From assembly GCA_016716675.1 (NCBI GenBank), contig JADJVG010000033.1, positions 189,521 through 253,520 on the forward strand: DNA of 64,000 nt, read 5' to 3'. The position numbers were made by a program, and so were the translations under genes. The notes beneath the pieces were generated by a model that saw nothing but the letters and a program-made list of their open reading frames with translations, was not told the DNA's origin and searched no databases. Source of the stretch: Hyphomicrobium sp. (GTDB lineage: Bacteria; Pseudomonadota; Alphaproteobacteria; Rhizobiales; Hyphomicrobiaceae). Below are positions 16,842 through 26,306 of this stretch, piece by piece (within the stretch, counting starts at the first letter, position 1; each line of letters begins with the position of its first letter).

Positions 16842-18548
16842 ATGCCAGCATCGGCCTCGCGAGATCTGCCGCACAGCCGCTGGATGACGGCCGAAAGGCT
16901 GCTCGGACGCGACAAGGCGTGGTCGATGGGCGCCATTGCGTTGGCCACGCTGCTGTCGCTCCCGATCCTTGCCGTCGTGGTTCTGGGGTTCACCGCCTCT
17001 GAGGATATCTGGGCGCATCTCACCTCGACCGTGCTGCCGGCTTCGACTGCCAACACGCTCCTGCTGCTCGCTGGAACGGGATTTCTCACGGCTACGATCG
17101 GCACGGTGTCAGCCTGGCTCGTCACCATGTACCGTTTCCCCGGCCGCGAGATTGCCGACCGGTTGCTGGTCTTGCCGCTCGCCATGCCGGCCTACATCGT
17201 TGCCTATGCCTATGTGGAGCTGCTCGACTACGCCGGGCCGGTGCAAACGGCGATCCGGCAGATATTCGGCTTCACGGCGCCGGGCGACTATGCCTTTCCT
17301 CAGGTTCGCTCGCTCTATGGCGCTGTTGGGATTTTCTCTGCCGTGCTCTACCCCTATGTCTACCTGTCGGCCCGGGCGAGCTTTTTGCAGCAATCGGTTT
17401 GCGTGCTCGAAGTGGCAAGAACTCTTGGACGGACGGCGGCCGGCACCTTCTGGTCGGTTGCACTGCCCATGGCGCGCCCGGCCCTTGCTGCGGGCATTGC
17501 GCTCGTCCTGATGGAATGCCTGAACGACCTGGGCGCGGTGCAGTACCTGGGAGTGGAAACGCTTTCGGCAAGCGTCTACGCCACCTGGCTGCAGCGCGGC
17601 AATCTCCCCGGAGCGGCACAACTCGCAACCGTGATGCTGCTGATGATTTTTGCCTTGCTGCTTGCCGAGCGATTGGCGCGCGGCGATGGCGGGGTGCACA
17701 ATACCACCGGGCGCTACCGGCCCATCCCGTTCGAGGTGTTGAGCGGCTGGCGCGCGGCGCTGGCGTTCGTGCTCGTGCTGATGCCGTTCGTCGCCGGCTT
17801 CCTGATCCCGTTCCTGCTGCTGTTCAAAACCGCCGTGACGCATCTGTCGGACGGTCTCTCCGCCGATTTCTTCAAGGCAGCGTGGAACAGCCTGATGCTG
17901 GCTGGTCTGGCCAGCGCCGCAGCCGTGGCATTCGCGCTTTTCTTCGGCTATGCGCTGCGCATGGGTCAGGGCACGTTGACGGCCGCGGCGGCACGTATGG
18001 CATCACTTGGTTACGCTTTGCCCGGTACCGTGCTTGCTGTCGGCATCCTGGGGCCTCTCGCAGCCACCGATAATGCCATCGATGCCTGGATGCGCACGAC
18101 ATTGGGCGTGTCAACAGGACTCATTTTGTCGGGAACGCTGTTTGCGGTGACGCTGGCTCTCGTCATCCGCTTTCTCGCCGTGGCGCTTGGCGCCGTCGAA
18201 GCCGGATTGGAGCGGATTTCGCCCAATCTCGATGCCGCTGCGCGTACTCTTGGCGCAGGATCGTGGAAACTGTTGATCCGCGTCCACCTTCCGATGCTGG
18301 CGCCGGCCGCGGGCACGGCAGCGCTGCTGGTGTTTGTCGATGCGATGAAGGAATTGCCGGCGACGCTGCTGCTGCGTCCCTTCAACTTCGAGACACTTGC
18401 GACCCACATTTATGGATTGACGGCTGCCGAACAGTTCGAAGCGGCCACCGTCGGCGCCGTCACCATCGTCCTGATCGGGCTGCTGCCTGTCCTGTTCCTG
18501 CACCAGACGATTGCCAAGGGCAGGACCGGAAGCGGCAGCCCGGGCTAA
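16842..18548 (+). CDS. Ferric-iron ABC transporter permease (FbpB type, fused double unit)
   Basis: The 568-residue membrane protein has two BinDcat permease units in tandem, as usual for FbpB/SfuB. Each contains the ABC-coupling EAA-like loop: EVARTLGRTAAGTFWSVALP (first half) and DAAARTLGAGSWKLLIRVHL (second half). About twelve hydrophobic segments are visible. ATG 16842 is chosen because the frame upstream of it overlaps the preceding gene in another frame; ATG 16884 is an alternative. It works with the periplasmic binding protein at 15169 and an ATPase that is not encoded here. The end lies about 70 bases from the convergent M15-like gene. Confidence 0.92.
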   Translation: MPASASRDLPHSRWMTAERLLGRDKAWSMGAIALATLLSLPILAVVVLGFTASEDIWAHLTSTVLPASTANTLLLLAGTGFLTATIGTVSAWLVTMYRFPGREIADRLLVLPLAMPAYIVAYAYVELLDYAGPVQTAIRQIFGFTAPGDYAFPQVRSLYGAVGIFSAVLYPYVYLSARASFLQQSVCVLEVARTLGRTAAGTFWSVALPMARPALAAGIALVLMECLNDLGAVQYLGVETLSASVYATWLQRGNLPGAAQLATVMLLMIFALLLAERLARGDGGVHNTTGRYRPIPFEVLSGWRAALAFVLVLMPFVAGFLIPFLLLFKTAVTHLSDGLSADFFKAAWNSLMLAGLASAAAVAFALFFGYALRMGQGTLTAAAARMASLGYALPGTVLAVGILGPLAATDNAIDAWMRTTLGVSTGLILSGTLFAVTLALVIRFLAVALGAVEAGLERISPNLDAAARTLGAGSWKLLIRVHLPMLAPAAGTAALLVFVDAMKELPATLLLRPFNFETLATHIYGLTAAEQFEAATVGAVTIVLIGLLPVLFLHQTIAKGRTGSGSPG

Positions 18549-18620
18549 GGGCCTGAGGCACGCCGCTCCGTTTAGGTGCACAGCTCCGCGTCGACAGTCG
18601 GGCCGCCGGACTATTCAGGT

Positions 18621-19328
18621 CTACCAGCTGCGGCGTTCACCGTTGTCGATGTGGAACAGGCCGCCACCGTAGTGCTTGAGGCCACCGACGCTGCCGCTGC
18701 TCTTCAGGAACGCATAGACGCCGCGGACATTGCCGTGGACTCGGAAGTCGACGGCATCTCCTGTTAGGTGCTTGGACTTCGGCGCGCCGCCGACGGCGCG
18801 GTTATGACCCTTGTTGCGGCAGGTCGAGTTGACAGTCACCGGACCATAATTATTGGCGACCTGATAGATCACCGACTTGAGACCGCCATCAAGGCAACCG
18901 CCGGAAGCAACCCAGCGCACGCCGCCGCCCGACAGGCTCTTCTTCGCTGGTTCCTGGGGAGCGTAGCTGTTGCCGAGGGCGGCGACCTTCACGCCCTTAT
19001 GCTTCTTCTTCACCGTCTCGGTCTTTTCGGCGTAGCCGCCGAGCTTCTTGGACGGCTTGGCAGCGTAGACCTTGCCCGCCTTCTTGGCCGGCTTGCTGGC
19101 ATACGACTTGGAGGCCTTCTTTGCCGGTTTGGTGGTGCCGTAGATCTTAGCGTTCGATTCTGCGTTCTTGATCGCGTCCGGCCGCTCCCAGAACGGCAGG
19201 TCGTCGGCACGCGCCGACGGAGCTGAAATGTTCAAAGCAATTGTGGCCGCGACGGCTGCTATTAATCCCGTGCAGACGCGTACGAAGCGCGAAACGGCTC
19301 CCGGCTTTCCATTAACGATCGTCGTCAT
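18621..19328 (-). CDS. Secreted M15/DUF882-type peptidase-like protein
   Basis: The 235-residue protein has a signal peptide (hydrophobic core about 20-38, ending SARADD), a lysine-rich low-complexity region with repeated KPAKKA-type units (about 60-115), and a C-terminal M15A/YcbK-like domain. The family zinc ligands are visible as SKHLTGDAVDF and FHIDNG, with the intervening VYAFLKSSGSVGGLKHYGGG. Such proteins act on periplasmic peptidoglycan cross-links or are inactive relatives. ATG 19328 has GGGAG eight bases upstream; a longer frame extends to 19436 without an RBS. It converges on the iron permease gene. Confidence 0.85.
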   Translation of the reverse strand: MTTIVNGKPGAVSRFVRVCTGLIAAVAATIALNISAPSARADDLPFWERPDAIKNAESNAKIYGTTKPAKKASKSYASKPAKKAGKVYAAKPSKKLGGYAEKTETVKKKHKGVKVAALGNSYAPQEPAKKSLSGGGVRWVASGGCLDGGLKSVIYQVANNYGPVTVNSTCRNKGHNRAVGGAPKSKHLTGDAVDFRVHGNVRGVYAFLKSSGSVGGLKHYGGGLFHIDNGERRSW

Positions 19329-19700
19329 AGTGTGCTCCCTTCGTGCCCTGCGCTCCGGTTCCGCTGCATGCGGAACGCCCCCAGCGCTCTTGCGTGACCT
19401 GTACAATCCAAACAACGGCCCGCTACACGGAAGCAATTCTGAAGACGACCCCTAATCTCAAAAAATGGTTAACGCTCAAGACTTCAGAAGAAATTCAATA
19501 TTTCCTGAACATAAGAAATATAACAGGTTGCTTGAATTCTATTGCTTTGCCCCTAACCTCGAAGAATTTTGAGGATGTCCACAAGTTATCCACAAATTAA
19601 ACAATATAAACGTGCGACGGCCGGACGCGGTTTCTATTTGCATTGGCGGGAAGCTTCCATAGTAGTGGCCAAGCATTCGCGCGGCAAACGGCGGGCTCAC
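19329..19700. other. AT-rich gene-free stretch with a perfect DnaA box
   Basis: This 370-base gap holds no convincing gene. From about 19441 to 19620 it is markedly AT-richer than the flanks. TTATCCACA, the consensus DnaA box, lies at 19586-19594, preceded by a 7/9 match (ATGTCCACA) at 19575-19583. It also contains the promoter region of the M15-like gene to its left and the downstream region of glpD to its right. Confidence 0.45.
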
Positions 19701-21206
19701 TCAACCGCCGTTAATCACGCCGGCCACGCGCTCGGCCAGCGCCATGCGCTCGTTAGTCGGCACATGCAGGCCGGTTTTGGTCCGCCGCCAGAGCACGTCG
19801 GCGGGCTCTCTCGCCCACTCCTCGTCTCGCAGAAAGCGCACCTCGCGCGCGCTCAATCCGCCACCCAGGTGCGGGCCCAGATCATCGACCACGCGCGCGT
19901 CTTGCAGCAGGTTATTGACCCGCGTGCCGTAGCGCCGGGCAAGCCGAAGCAAGGCCTGCCGATCGAACCGCGGACGGCGGGCGCAAAGATCAGTAAACCA
20001 AGTATCGAATCCGGCCGGGCCGAGATCGCCGCCGGGCAGTGGTGCCGTTTCGGTCCAAGGCGGCCTGCAAGGCGGCAGGTGCGGAGCCAGTTCAGTGAGC
20101 GCGGCTTCAGCAAGCCGCCGGTACGTTGTCACCTTGCCGCCGATGACGTGGAGGATTGGCGCGCCGCTTCCCGTATCGAGTTCAAAGCGATAGTCGCGGC
20201 TGACGGCGGATACGCTTTCCGTGCCGTCGTCGTCGAGCGGCCGCACGCCAGCAAAAGTCCAAACAACGTCCGATTTCTGCGGCGGCCGACGGAAGAAACG
20301 GCGCGCAACAGCGAGCAAATAGTTAATTTCATCATCCGATGCGGTGGCGTTGCGTGGGTCGCCCGTGGTGGCGACATCGGTGGTGCCGATGAGCGTGAAT
20401 TGGGTCTCGAACGGCAGCGCGAATACCACCCGGCCGTCGTCATTCTGAAAGATATAGGCGTCCTGGTGCTCCTCCAATCGGGGCACGACGATGTGGCTGC
20501 CTTTGACGAGCCTGAGCTTGGGCGGGGGCACATTTCGGGTTGCGGCGGCAAGGCCCGCGACCGCCGAAACCCAGGGGCCTGCGGCATTCACCACCGCACG
20601 CGACGATAGAGGCCGCGCCGAAGCTCCCCGACCAAGCGTCAAAGCCCAGCGCCCGTCCTTGGCAGCCAGGCCGGTGACGGGCGTACGAGTCAGGATCTCG
20701 GCGCCGCCCATCTTGGCCGCAAGCGCGTTGGCGACGACGAGGCGCGCATCATCGACCCAACAATCGTAGTAGCTGAAGCCATGCCGATACTCGGCTCTTA
20801 GTGCTGCACCTGCCGGATCGCGGGTGAGATCAACGGCGCGCGAAGCACCAAGCTGCCGCCGACGAGCGAGATGGTCATAGAGAAACAGCCCGGCCCGCAG
20901 CAGTATCCGCGGCCGCATGCCTTCGACGTGCGGCAGCACGAAGCGCAGTGGCCAAATGAGATGCGGAGCCTTGGCAAGCAGCGTCTCACGCTCGGACAAC
21001 GCCTCGCGCACCAGCCGGAACTCATACTGCTCCAGATAGCGCAGCCCGCCGTGGATCAGCTTTGAACTGGCCGACGAGGTGGCCGAGGCGAGATCGTCCG
21101 CTTCGGCAAGAAGCACCGACAGCCCGCGCCCCGCCGCGTCTGCGGCGATCCCGGTGCCGTTGATGCCGCCGCCGATAACAACGAGGTCGTAAAGTTTCTC
21201 CGCCAT
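19701..21206 (-). CDS. glpD: Aerobic glycerol-3-phosphate dehydrogenase
   Basis: GlpD oxidises sn-glycerol 3-phosphate to dihydroxyacetone phosphate at the membrane and passes electrons to quinone through FAD. The N-terminus has the dinucleotide-binding motif VVIGGGINGTGIAADAAGRG, followed by the family signatures SSASSKLIHGGLRYLEQYEF and VNAAGPWVSAVAG, and later GKVTTYRRLAEAAL with the C-terminal DAO_C domain (LARRYGTRVNNLLQDA, DEEWAREPADVLWRRTK). ATG 21206 (MAEKLYDLVVIG) is preferred; an in-frame start at 21248 only adds a Gly/Ala-rich tail. About 500 residues is normal. A symporter gene lies upstream on the same strand, about 100 bases away. Confidence 0.95.
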   Translation of the reverse strand: MAEKLYDLVVIGGGINGTGIAADAAGRGLSVLLAEADDLASATSSASSKLIHGGLRYLEQYEFRLVREALSERETLLAKAPHLIWPLRFVLPHVEGMRPRILLRAGLFLYDHLARRRQLGASRAVDLTRDPAGAALRAEYRHGFSYYDCWVDDARLVVANALAAKMGGAEILTRTPVTGLAAKDGRWALTLGRGASARPLSSRAVVNAAGPWVSAVAGLAAATRNVPPPKLRLVKGSHIVVPRLEEHQDAYIFQNDDGRVVFALPFETQFTLIGTTDVATTGDPRNATASDDEINYLLAVARRFFRRPPQKSDVVWTFAGVRPLDDDGTESVSAVSRDYRFELDTGSGAPILHVIGGKVTTYRRLAEAALTELAPHLPPCRPPWTETAPLPGGDLGPAGFDTWFTDLCARRPRFDRQALLRLARRYGTRVNNLLQDARVVDDLGPHLGGGLSAREVRFLRDEEWAREPADVLWRRTKTGLHVPTNERMALAERVAGVINGG

Positions 21207-21307
21207 GCCGGGACCGGATGCCGTGCCTGCTGCTGCGCCTGCGGCCACTCTAAGGTGACTCGCTCCGCTTGCGTCAGTCTTTCGCGTTTGGGGACAAGGT
21301 CTGCCGT

Positions 21308-23235
21308 TCAGCCCGGCGATTGCCCGGCTTTATCGCGTTTCGAGCCGATAAGACTCGTAGCGATGCCGGCGAGAAGGCCGGCGGGCAATCCCAGCAGGGC
21401 CGCCGCGCCCGGCCGCAAACCCCACCAGTTGGCGATGGTACCCGCATGCCGGGTGAGTTGAGCCTCAGCGGCGTCGCGCGCACCGGCCTCGGCCGCTGCG
21501 GAAACGGCCGCCTTGAGGTCTGCGAACTTGCGGACTGCCGAGGCACTGGCCGTTGACAGATTTCCCGTCCAGTCGAAAAACGCCACCGGAAACAGCCGGA
21601 CGCCGGCGATATAGATCGCCGCGACGGCGAAGCCAGCGATCATCGCCGCCGCCGCGCCGGCCGCCGTCATCCGCCGCCAGAACAGGCCGAGGATGACCGC
21701 CGGAAACAGACCGGCGGCGATCAGGGCCAGACCTTCGGAGATCAGCGCTGACAATTCCAGGCCGCTGAAGCTTGCGACGATGAGCCCGCCGAGCAGGAGC
21801 GACAGCGCCAGGATGGCGGAACGCAGCTCCAGCCCTTCCGGATCGGTTGAACCGGCGCGTCGCGCTTCCGCATCGGCTCTGAGCAACCCGGCGACAAGAC
21901 CGTGGGCGACGATGGCGCCGGCGACAATTACACTCAACGCCAGCAGCACGCCGGTCCACGAGGCCATGCCGCTCGTGGCCGCCGCGGTGAAGAGATACGC
22001 GTCGTTGGAAAACGTGACGTCCTGCAGGCGCAGAAAGCCGCGCGTGCCGGAAACCTTGGCGCAGGCCGCCGCGAGGTCGGCAACGGTTGCTGCATGCGTT
22101 CCACACACTTCAGCCCAGCCAAGGCGGCTCACTTCGACGACACTTGACGGCAGCGCCGCCGTTTCCATTCCATTGGCAAAGAGCTTGGCGACCGACACGC
22201 GGGCGAAGGTCGCAAAGGCAGGCACACCGGTCAAAAACAACCCGGCAAATAGTGTCGCCCAGGCCGCACGCCTGGTGGCCCCACCCGGCGAGACCACGCC
22301 CATGGACAGGTGGCGGCCGATGAGCTGGGGAAGCACGGCGCCGCCAAGCGCCAGGCCCAACAGCAGGCCAGCAAAATTGAGCATCGACTGCTGCAGGAAT
22401 GGAGACGTCATCGGCTTTAGGGATTTGACGTCGGCGAGCTTCTTGATGATCAAATTCTGCTCGTCCGCCGCCAGGTCACCAGGGCCTGCCCGTAGACGGC
22501 GTGCGGCAGCGGCAGATAGCCAAGCTCGAACGCGAACGCCGCCAACACGATTGCGGTTGCGGCAAAAACGAAAACGAAACCCAGCGCTGCAAGACCGCGG
22601 ATGCGAAGGAAAACACCCGACAACCATACGCCGGCCAGCGCGACGGTCGCGATGGCGACGCCCGTGACGTAATCGGTGCCGGCCAGACTCTGAACAGCAA
22701 ATGCGACCGCGCGTAGATCGGCGGCCAGTAAGAGCACGGTGGCGATAACCGTGATTGCGAGCGCAATCCGGCGGGGCGTGGCGCCACCGAACCTGGCGGC
22801 GAAAAACCCGGCGCTCGAGCGGACGGGATAAAGCGAAAATCGCGGTGCGATGAAGATCGTGGCCACGGCGAGCCCCGCAGTAAGCCCGAGCGGAAACGCC
22901 AGGCCATCGAAGCCCAATGCAGCCGTGATCCCGATGAAGCCTAGGATGCCGGCTGCACCGACCGTCTCTCCCGCCATGGCGAGCGCAGGACGCAGGCCCT
23001 CGCCCGGCGCGTCGCCTCCTGCCCGGCGGGCAAAGACGAGCGCAAGCACGATGAGGCCGAGAAGTGAGCCCTGGGCGGCGAACCAGAACCCGAGCGGAAA
23101 GCCTGCAACCTTGACCGCATTCAAGGTGAGCGCGACGAGCGGTAGAACCAAGGCCAGCAGCAGGGCGGCCATGATGCTGGCAATCATCAGGCGCCGGCTG
23201 GGACGGCTTGCACCGTGCACTTCGTCGTCCGCCAT
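21308..23235 (-). CDS. Sodium:solute symporter (SSS family), one frame break
   Basis: A large hydrophobic protein of about 640 residues with roughly 13 membrane segments and the SSS pattern of acetate/short-chain-acid transporters (ActP-like): GFWFAAQGSLLGLIVLALVF near the N-terminus, GGATPRRIALAITV, and SLLLGGLIVASFSGLELSAL towards the end. An unusual soluble insertion rich in Ala/Cys (VCGTHAATVADLAAACAKVS) sits between helices. The reading frame breaks near 22470, joining an N-terminal part that ends in ALVTW to a part that resumes at ADEQNLIIKKLADV. ATG 23235 (MADDEVHG) is a reasonable start. The substrate cannot be told from sequence. It precedes glpD on the same strand. Confidence 0.8.
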
Positions 23236-23394
23236 CGCCTCTGCCCCCACAGCGCCGCCCGGGCGGCTTTGTGACGCGAGAACTGGGTCCGATCAAGGCC
23301 GGGTATTTGCGGCGCGACCGTTTCCTTCACCGCAGCATCACCGGGCATACGGAGAGCACGCCTCCAGCGAATCTGTGAGGTGAACCGCAAATGA

Positions 23395-23497
23395 GAAAGG
23401 GGTGCCGCGTTTGCCGCGGCACCCCGATCTTTACGTCCCTAGACTTGGACCTTTATTCGTTTTCTGTGGCTCTCGCCCCGGTCCCGGGTGCGAAGCG
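23395..23497 (-). ncRNA. Candidate small RNA with promoter-like and terminator elements
   Basis: Downstream of the copper-chaperone gene, the minus strand has a TTGACG element (23531-23526), a 17-base spacer and CATGGT as a weak -10. It is followed by about 100 bases that can fold (a CCCCG/CGGGG hairpin at 23475-23502) and end in a perfect 11-bp hairpin with TTT (23399-23425). No open frame fits. This is the layout of a free-standing small RNA or a long 3' UTR; I do not recognise its family. Confidence 0.4.
23399..23425 (-). terminator. Strong hairpin terminator
   Basis: GGGGTGCCGCG and CGCGGCACCCC form an 11-bp perfect stem with a five-base loop. Read on the minus strand it is followed by TTTCTCATTT. 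It is the only terminator found between the copper-chaperone gene and the symporter gene. Confidence 0.8.
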
Positions 23498-23580
23498 GGG
23501 GCACCATGCCCTAAGCCAATCGGTGCGTCAAGTAAGCGCATCGTTTTTAATGATGTTTGCAGCGTCGGGTCAGAACAGCA

Positions 23581-24105
23581 TCAGTGCTGACTATGATCCA
23601 TTCCGGATTTTGCAGCATCGTCGGCCGTCGGCTGCTTGTCCATGCCGTGCGGGCCGTTGGCGCCTGCCGGTTCGACCGTGGCATCGATGTCGATCGGACC
23701 CGCCTTTTCAAACGTCAGCGTGAGCTTGACAAGGTCGCCCTCTTTCAGCGGCTGCTTCAGTTCGATCAGCATCAGATGATCGCCCATCGGCTTCAAAATG
23801 TGCGAGGTCGCGGGCTTCAACTCGATGGCGTCGATTTTCCGCATCTTCATGACGTTGCCGTCCATGATGTGGGTATGGATCTCGGGCCGGCCGGCCACAG
23901 CCGTTGCAACGCCAATCAGCTTGTCCGCTGTTTTTTCGTCGGTTTTGATTTCCATGAATGCGGCCCCAACGGTCGCGCCTGCAGGCGTCGCCCGGATCCA
24001 CGCATGTGACAGCGTCACACCGTTTTTGGTCGCTTCGTGGGCGGTTGACGCCGTGGCCATCGTCATCAGAGCCAGAACGGCAATTGCAAGACTTGAGTTG
24101 CGCAT
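23581..24105 (-). CDS. Periplasmic copper chaperone PCu(A)C
   Basis: PCu(A)C proteins carry Cu(I) in the periplasm, usually towards cytochrome c oxidase assembly. The 174-residue protein has a signal peptide (core about 5-18, ending STAHEA), then the DUF461 domain: LSHAWIRATPAGATVGAAFM, and the copper ligands of the H(M)x10Mx21HxM type seen as HTHIMDGNVMKM and SHILKPMGDHLML. The C-terminus adds a His/Met-rich tail (HGMDK, GMDHSQH) that may bind extra copper. It is divergent from coaBC, with about 270 bases between, and its 3' side holds the candidate small RNA and terminator. Confidence 0.93.
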   Translation of the reverse strand: MRNSSLAIAVLALMTMATASTAHEATKNGVTLSHAWIRATPAGATVGAAFMEIKTDEKTADKLIGVATAVAGRPEIHTHIMDGNVMKMRKIDAIELKPATSHILKPMGDHLMLIELKQPLKEGDLVKLTLTFEKAGPIDIDATVEPAGANGPHGMDKQPTADDAAKSGMDHSQH

Positions 24106-24374
24106 ACGTCCCTCATCATGTTGCGGAAACTATGGCCGACGGGCCATGCTCCAAAAGGCAGCCGATCCGGGCGATATAGCCCCCCTGACGGGCAACGCCC
24201 AGGGGTGGCAATGCCGCGCCGGCTTCGATTGGTAGCGGTATGGCTAAGCTCCGTGGCCGTGGTGGGGCGCGCAGGCGGCCGACCGTCTGGTCTTAACCGT
24301 TCCCTGGCCTCAAACGTGCTATGAAAAGGGCGGCAAAGACGGCCGGTCGTTTCAGTTGAGGAACGTGCGTAGAC

Positions 24375-25609
24375 GTGAGTGCTCAAAAGCGCATCTTGCT
24401 GATCATCGGCGGCGGAATCGCCGCCTACAAATGCCTGGAGCTGATCCGCCGCCTGAAAGACCGCGGATTTGGCGTCCGCGTGATCATGACCAAGGCGGCC
24501 CAGGAATTCATCACGCCGCTGTCCGCCGGGGCGCTCAGCAACGAGCGCGTCTTTACCGACCTGTTCGATCTCGATGACGAACGCGAGATCGGCCATATCC
24601 GGTTGGCCCGCGATACCGACCTCATCGTCATAGCGCCCGCAACCGCCGATCTGCTGGCAAAAATGGCTGGCGGCCATGCGTCGGACCTTGCTACGGCCGT
24701 ATTGCTCGCGACCGACAAACCGGTCCTGGCCGCGCCGGCCATGAACCCCCGCATGTGGCTGAACAAGGCGACTGAGCGCAACGTTGCGCAGCTCAAGTCA
24801 GACGGGGTCCACTTCGTCGGGCCGGGCGTGGGCGAAATGGCTGAGAAAGGCGAAGCGGGGCCGGGCCGGCTGGTCGAAGTGCCGGACCTTCTTCAGGCGA
24901 TCGATAAAATGCTCAACGGCGGTCAGGCGCACGAGTTGCCGCTTGCCGGACGTCATGTCCTCATCACCGCCGGCCCGACGCACGAGCCGATCGATCCGGT
25001 GCGCTACATCGCCAATCGCTCCTCCGGCAAGCAGGGCTCGGCGATCGCGGCCGCGGCAGCGAAACTCGGCGCCCGCGTCTCGCTCATCTGCGGGCCGGTG
25101 ATGCTCCCCGATCCGGCGGGCGTCGCCGTTACCGCGTCGTCACGGCGGCCGAAATGCTGGAAGCGGTCGAATGCGCCTTGCCGGCCGACATCGGCGTGTT
25201 CGCCGCCGCGGTCGCCGACTGGCGCGTCGCCAAACCGAAAGCGGAAAAGATCAAGAAGTCGGCCGCGGGCGATACTCCGGCGCTGAAACTCGTCGAAAAC
25301 CCGGACATCCTCAAAACCGTCGGCCACTTGGCCAAGGGACGTCCATCGCTTGTCATCGGCTTTGCCGCCGAGACGGAAGACGTCATCGCCCACGCCAAGA
25401 AGAAGCTAAAAAGCAAGGGCGCCGACTGGATCGTCGCCAACGATGTTTCGCCCGAAACCGGCATCATGGGCGGCGACCGCAACAGTGTGCATATCGTCAC
25501 GCGCACAGGCGTCGAAAGCTGGCCGGATATGGACAAGGCCGACGTCGCGGAGCGGCTGGTGTTGCGCGCCGCCGAAGATGTGGCGCGCCGGCGCACGGCG
25601 GCGGAGTGA
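24375..25609 (+). CDS. coaBC: Bifunctional CoaBC (coenzyme A synthesis), one frame break
   Basis: CoaC decarboxylates 4'-phosphopantothenoylcysteine with FMN; CoaB makes that substrate from 4'-phosphopantothenate, cysteine and CTP. The flavoprotein half (about 1-185) shows LLIIGGGIAAYKCLELIR, the substrate clamp region PAMNPRMW and the family GPGVGEMA; the CoaB half shows LITAGPTHEPIDPVRYIANR, SSGKQGSAIA, then AAAVADWRVA and VIGFAAETED. The start is GTG 24375. The frame breaks near 25132, where GTTACC is read; one more T restores VAVYRVVTAAEMLEAV. As an essential gene in most bacteria, this break is more likely a sequence error. dut follows one base after the stop. Confidence 0.93.
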
Positions 25610-25610
25610 C

Positions 25611-26306
25611 ATGAAGAACCCCACCCGCCGCATGACGTTGAAGATCGCGCGCCTGCCCCATGGCGAGGGCCTGCCGCTGCCGGGGTATCAGACCCCGGAC
25701 GCCGCCGGGATGGATCTCGTGGCCGCCCTTGGCGAAGGTGAAATCCTGACGCTGAAGCGCGGTGAAAGCGCCAAGGTGCCGACCGGTCTCATTTTCGAGT
25801 TGCCGCGGGGCACCGAAGGCCAGGTGCGGCCGCGCTCGGGCCTTGCCGCCAAGCACGGTGTCACGGTGTTGAACGCCCCCGGCACGATCGACGCCGACTA
25901 CCGCGGCGAGGTCGCTGTGCTGCTCATCAACCATGGTTCAGCGGCGGTCACGGTCCGCCGCGGCGACCGAATTGCCCAGCTCGTCGTTGCACCCGTATTG
26001 CAGATCGCAGTCGCAGAGCAGAAAGACCTCAGCGCAACCGCCCGCGGCGCCGGCGGCTTCGGCTCCACCGGCGTTGCCAGTTCTGTCAAAAGGCACGGGC
26101 AGGCGCCACGAAAAGCAAAGGCGTCCGCAAAGCGGCCAAAGCGCGGAAAACCCGCCCAAATGACGACTGCAAGAACGGCGCCACGTCCCCAACCCGGGAC
26201 GCGCGGAAGCCTTTCGCAACCGCCTCGAGCGGGCCGCGTTACCTGCGTAGTGAAACCGGACGCCGCGAAACGCCTGCCCGGTGCTCGCCAAACACGCCAA
26301 GGACGC
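25611..26306 (+). CDS. dut: Deoxyuridine 5'-triphosphate nucleotidohydrolase, reading open into cysK
   Basis: Dut hydrolyses dUTP to dUMP, keeping uracil out of DNA and supplying thymidylate synthesis. All five trimeric-dUTPase motifs are visible: AGMDLVAA, RSGLAAKHG, GTIDADYRGE (catalytic Asp), RGDRIAQLV and the C-terminal RGAGGFGSTG that closes over the nucleotide. The domain ends near 26090, but no stop codon follows: the frame continues through about 70 basic, low-complexity residues straight into cysK. Either a stop was lost through a sequencing error or this is a long C-terminal extension or fusion. ATG 25611 lies immediately after coaBC, the usual dut partner in many Alphaproteobacteria. 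Confidence 0.9.

Noticed and set aside
19586..19594. DnaA box as the chromosomal origin
   Set aside because: One perfect box and one partial box, and neither dnaA, hemE nor parAB-type neighbours are present.
21269..21556. Small frames around the end of the symporter gene on both strands
   Set aside because: They overlap the symporter coding region, lack ribosome-binding sites and have compositions typical of shadow frames.
23395..23497. Candidate RNA as 6S RNA
   Set aside because: I could not fit the 6S central bubble between two long arms, and the usual neighbouring gene is absent.
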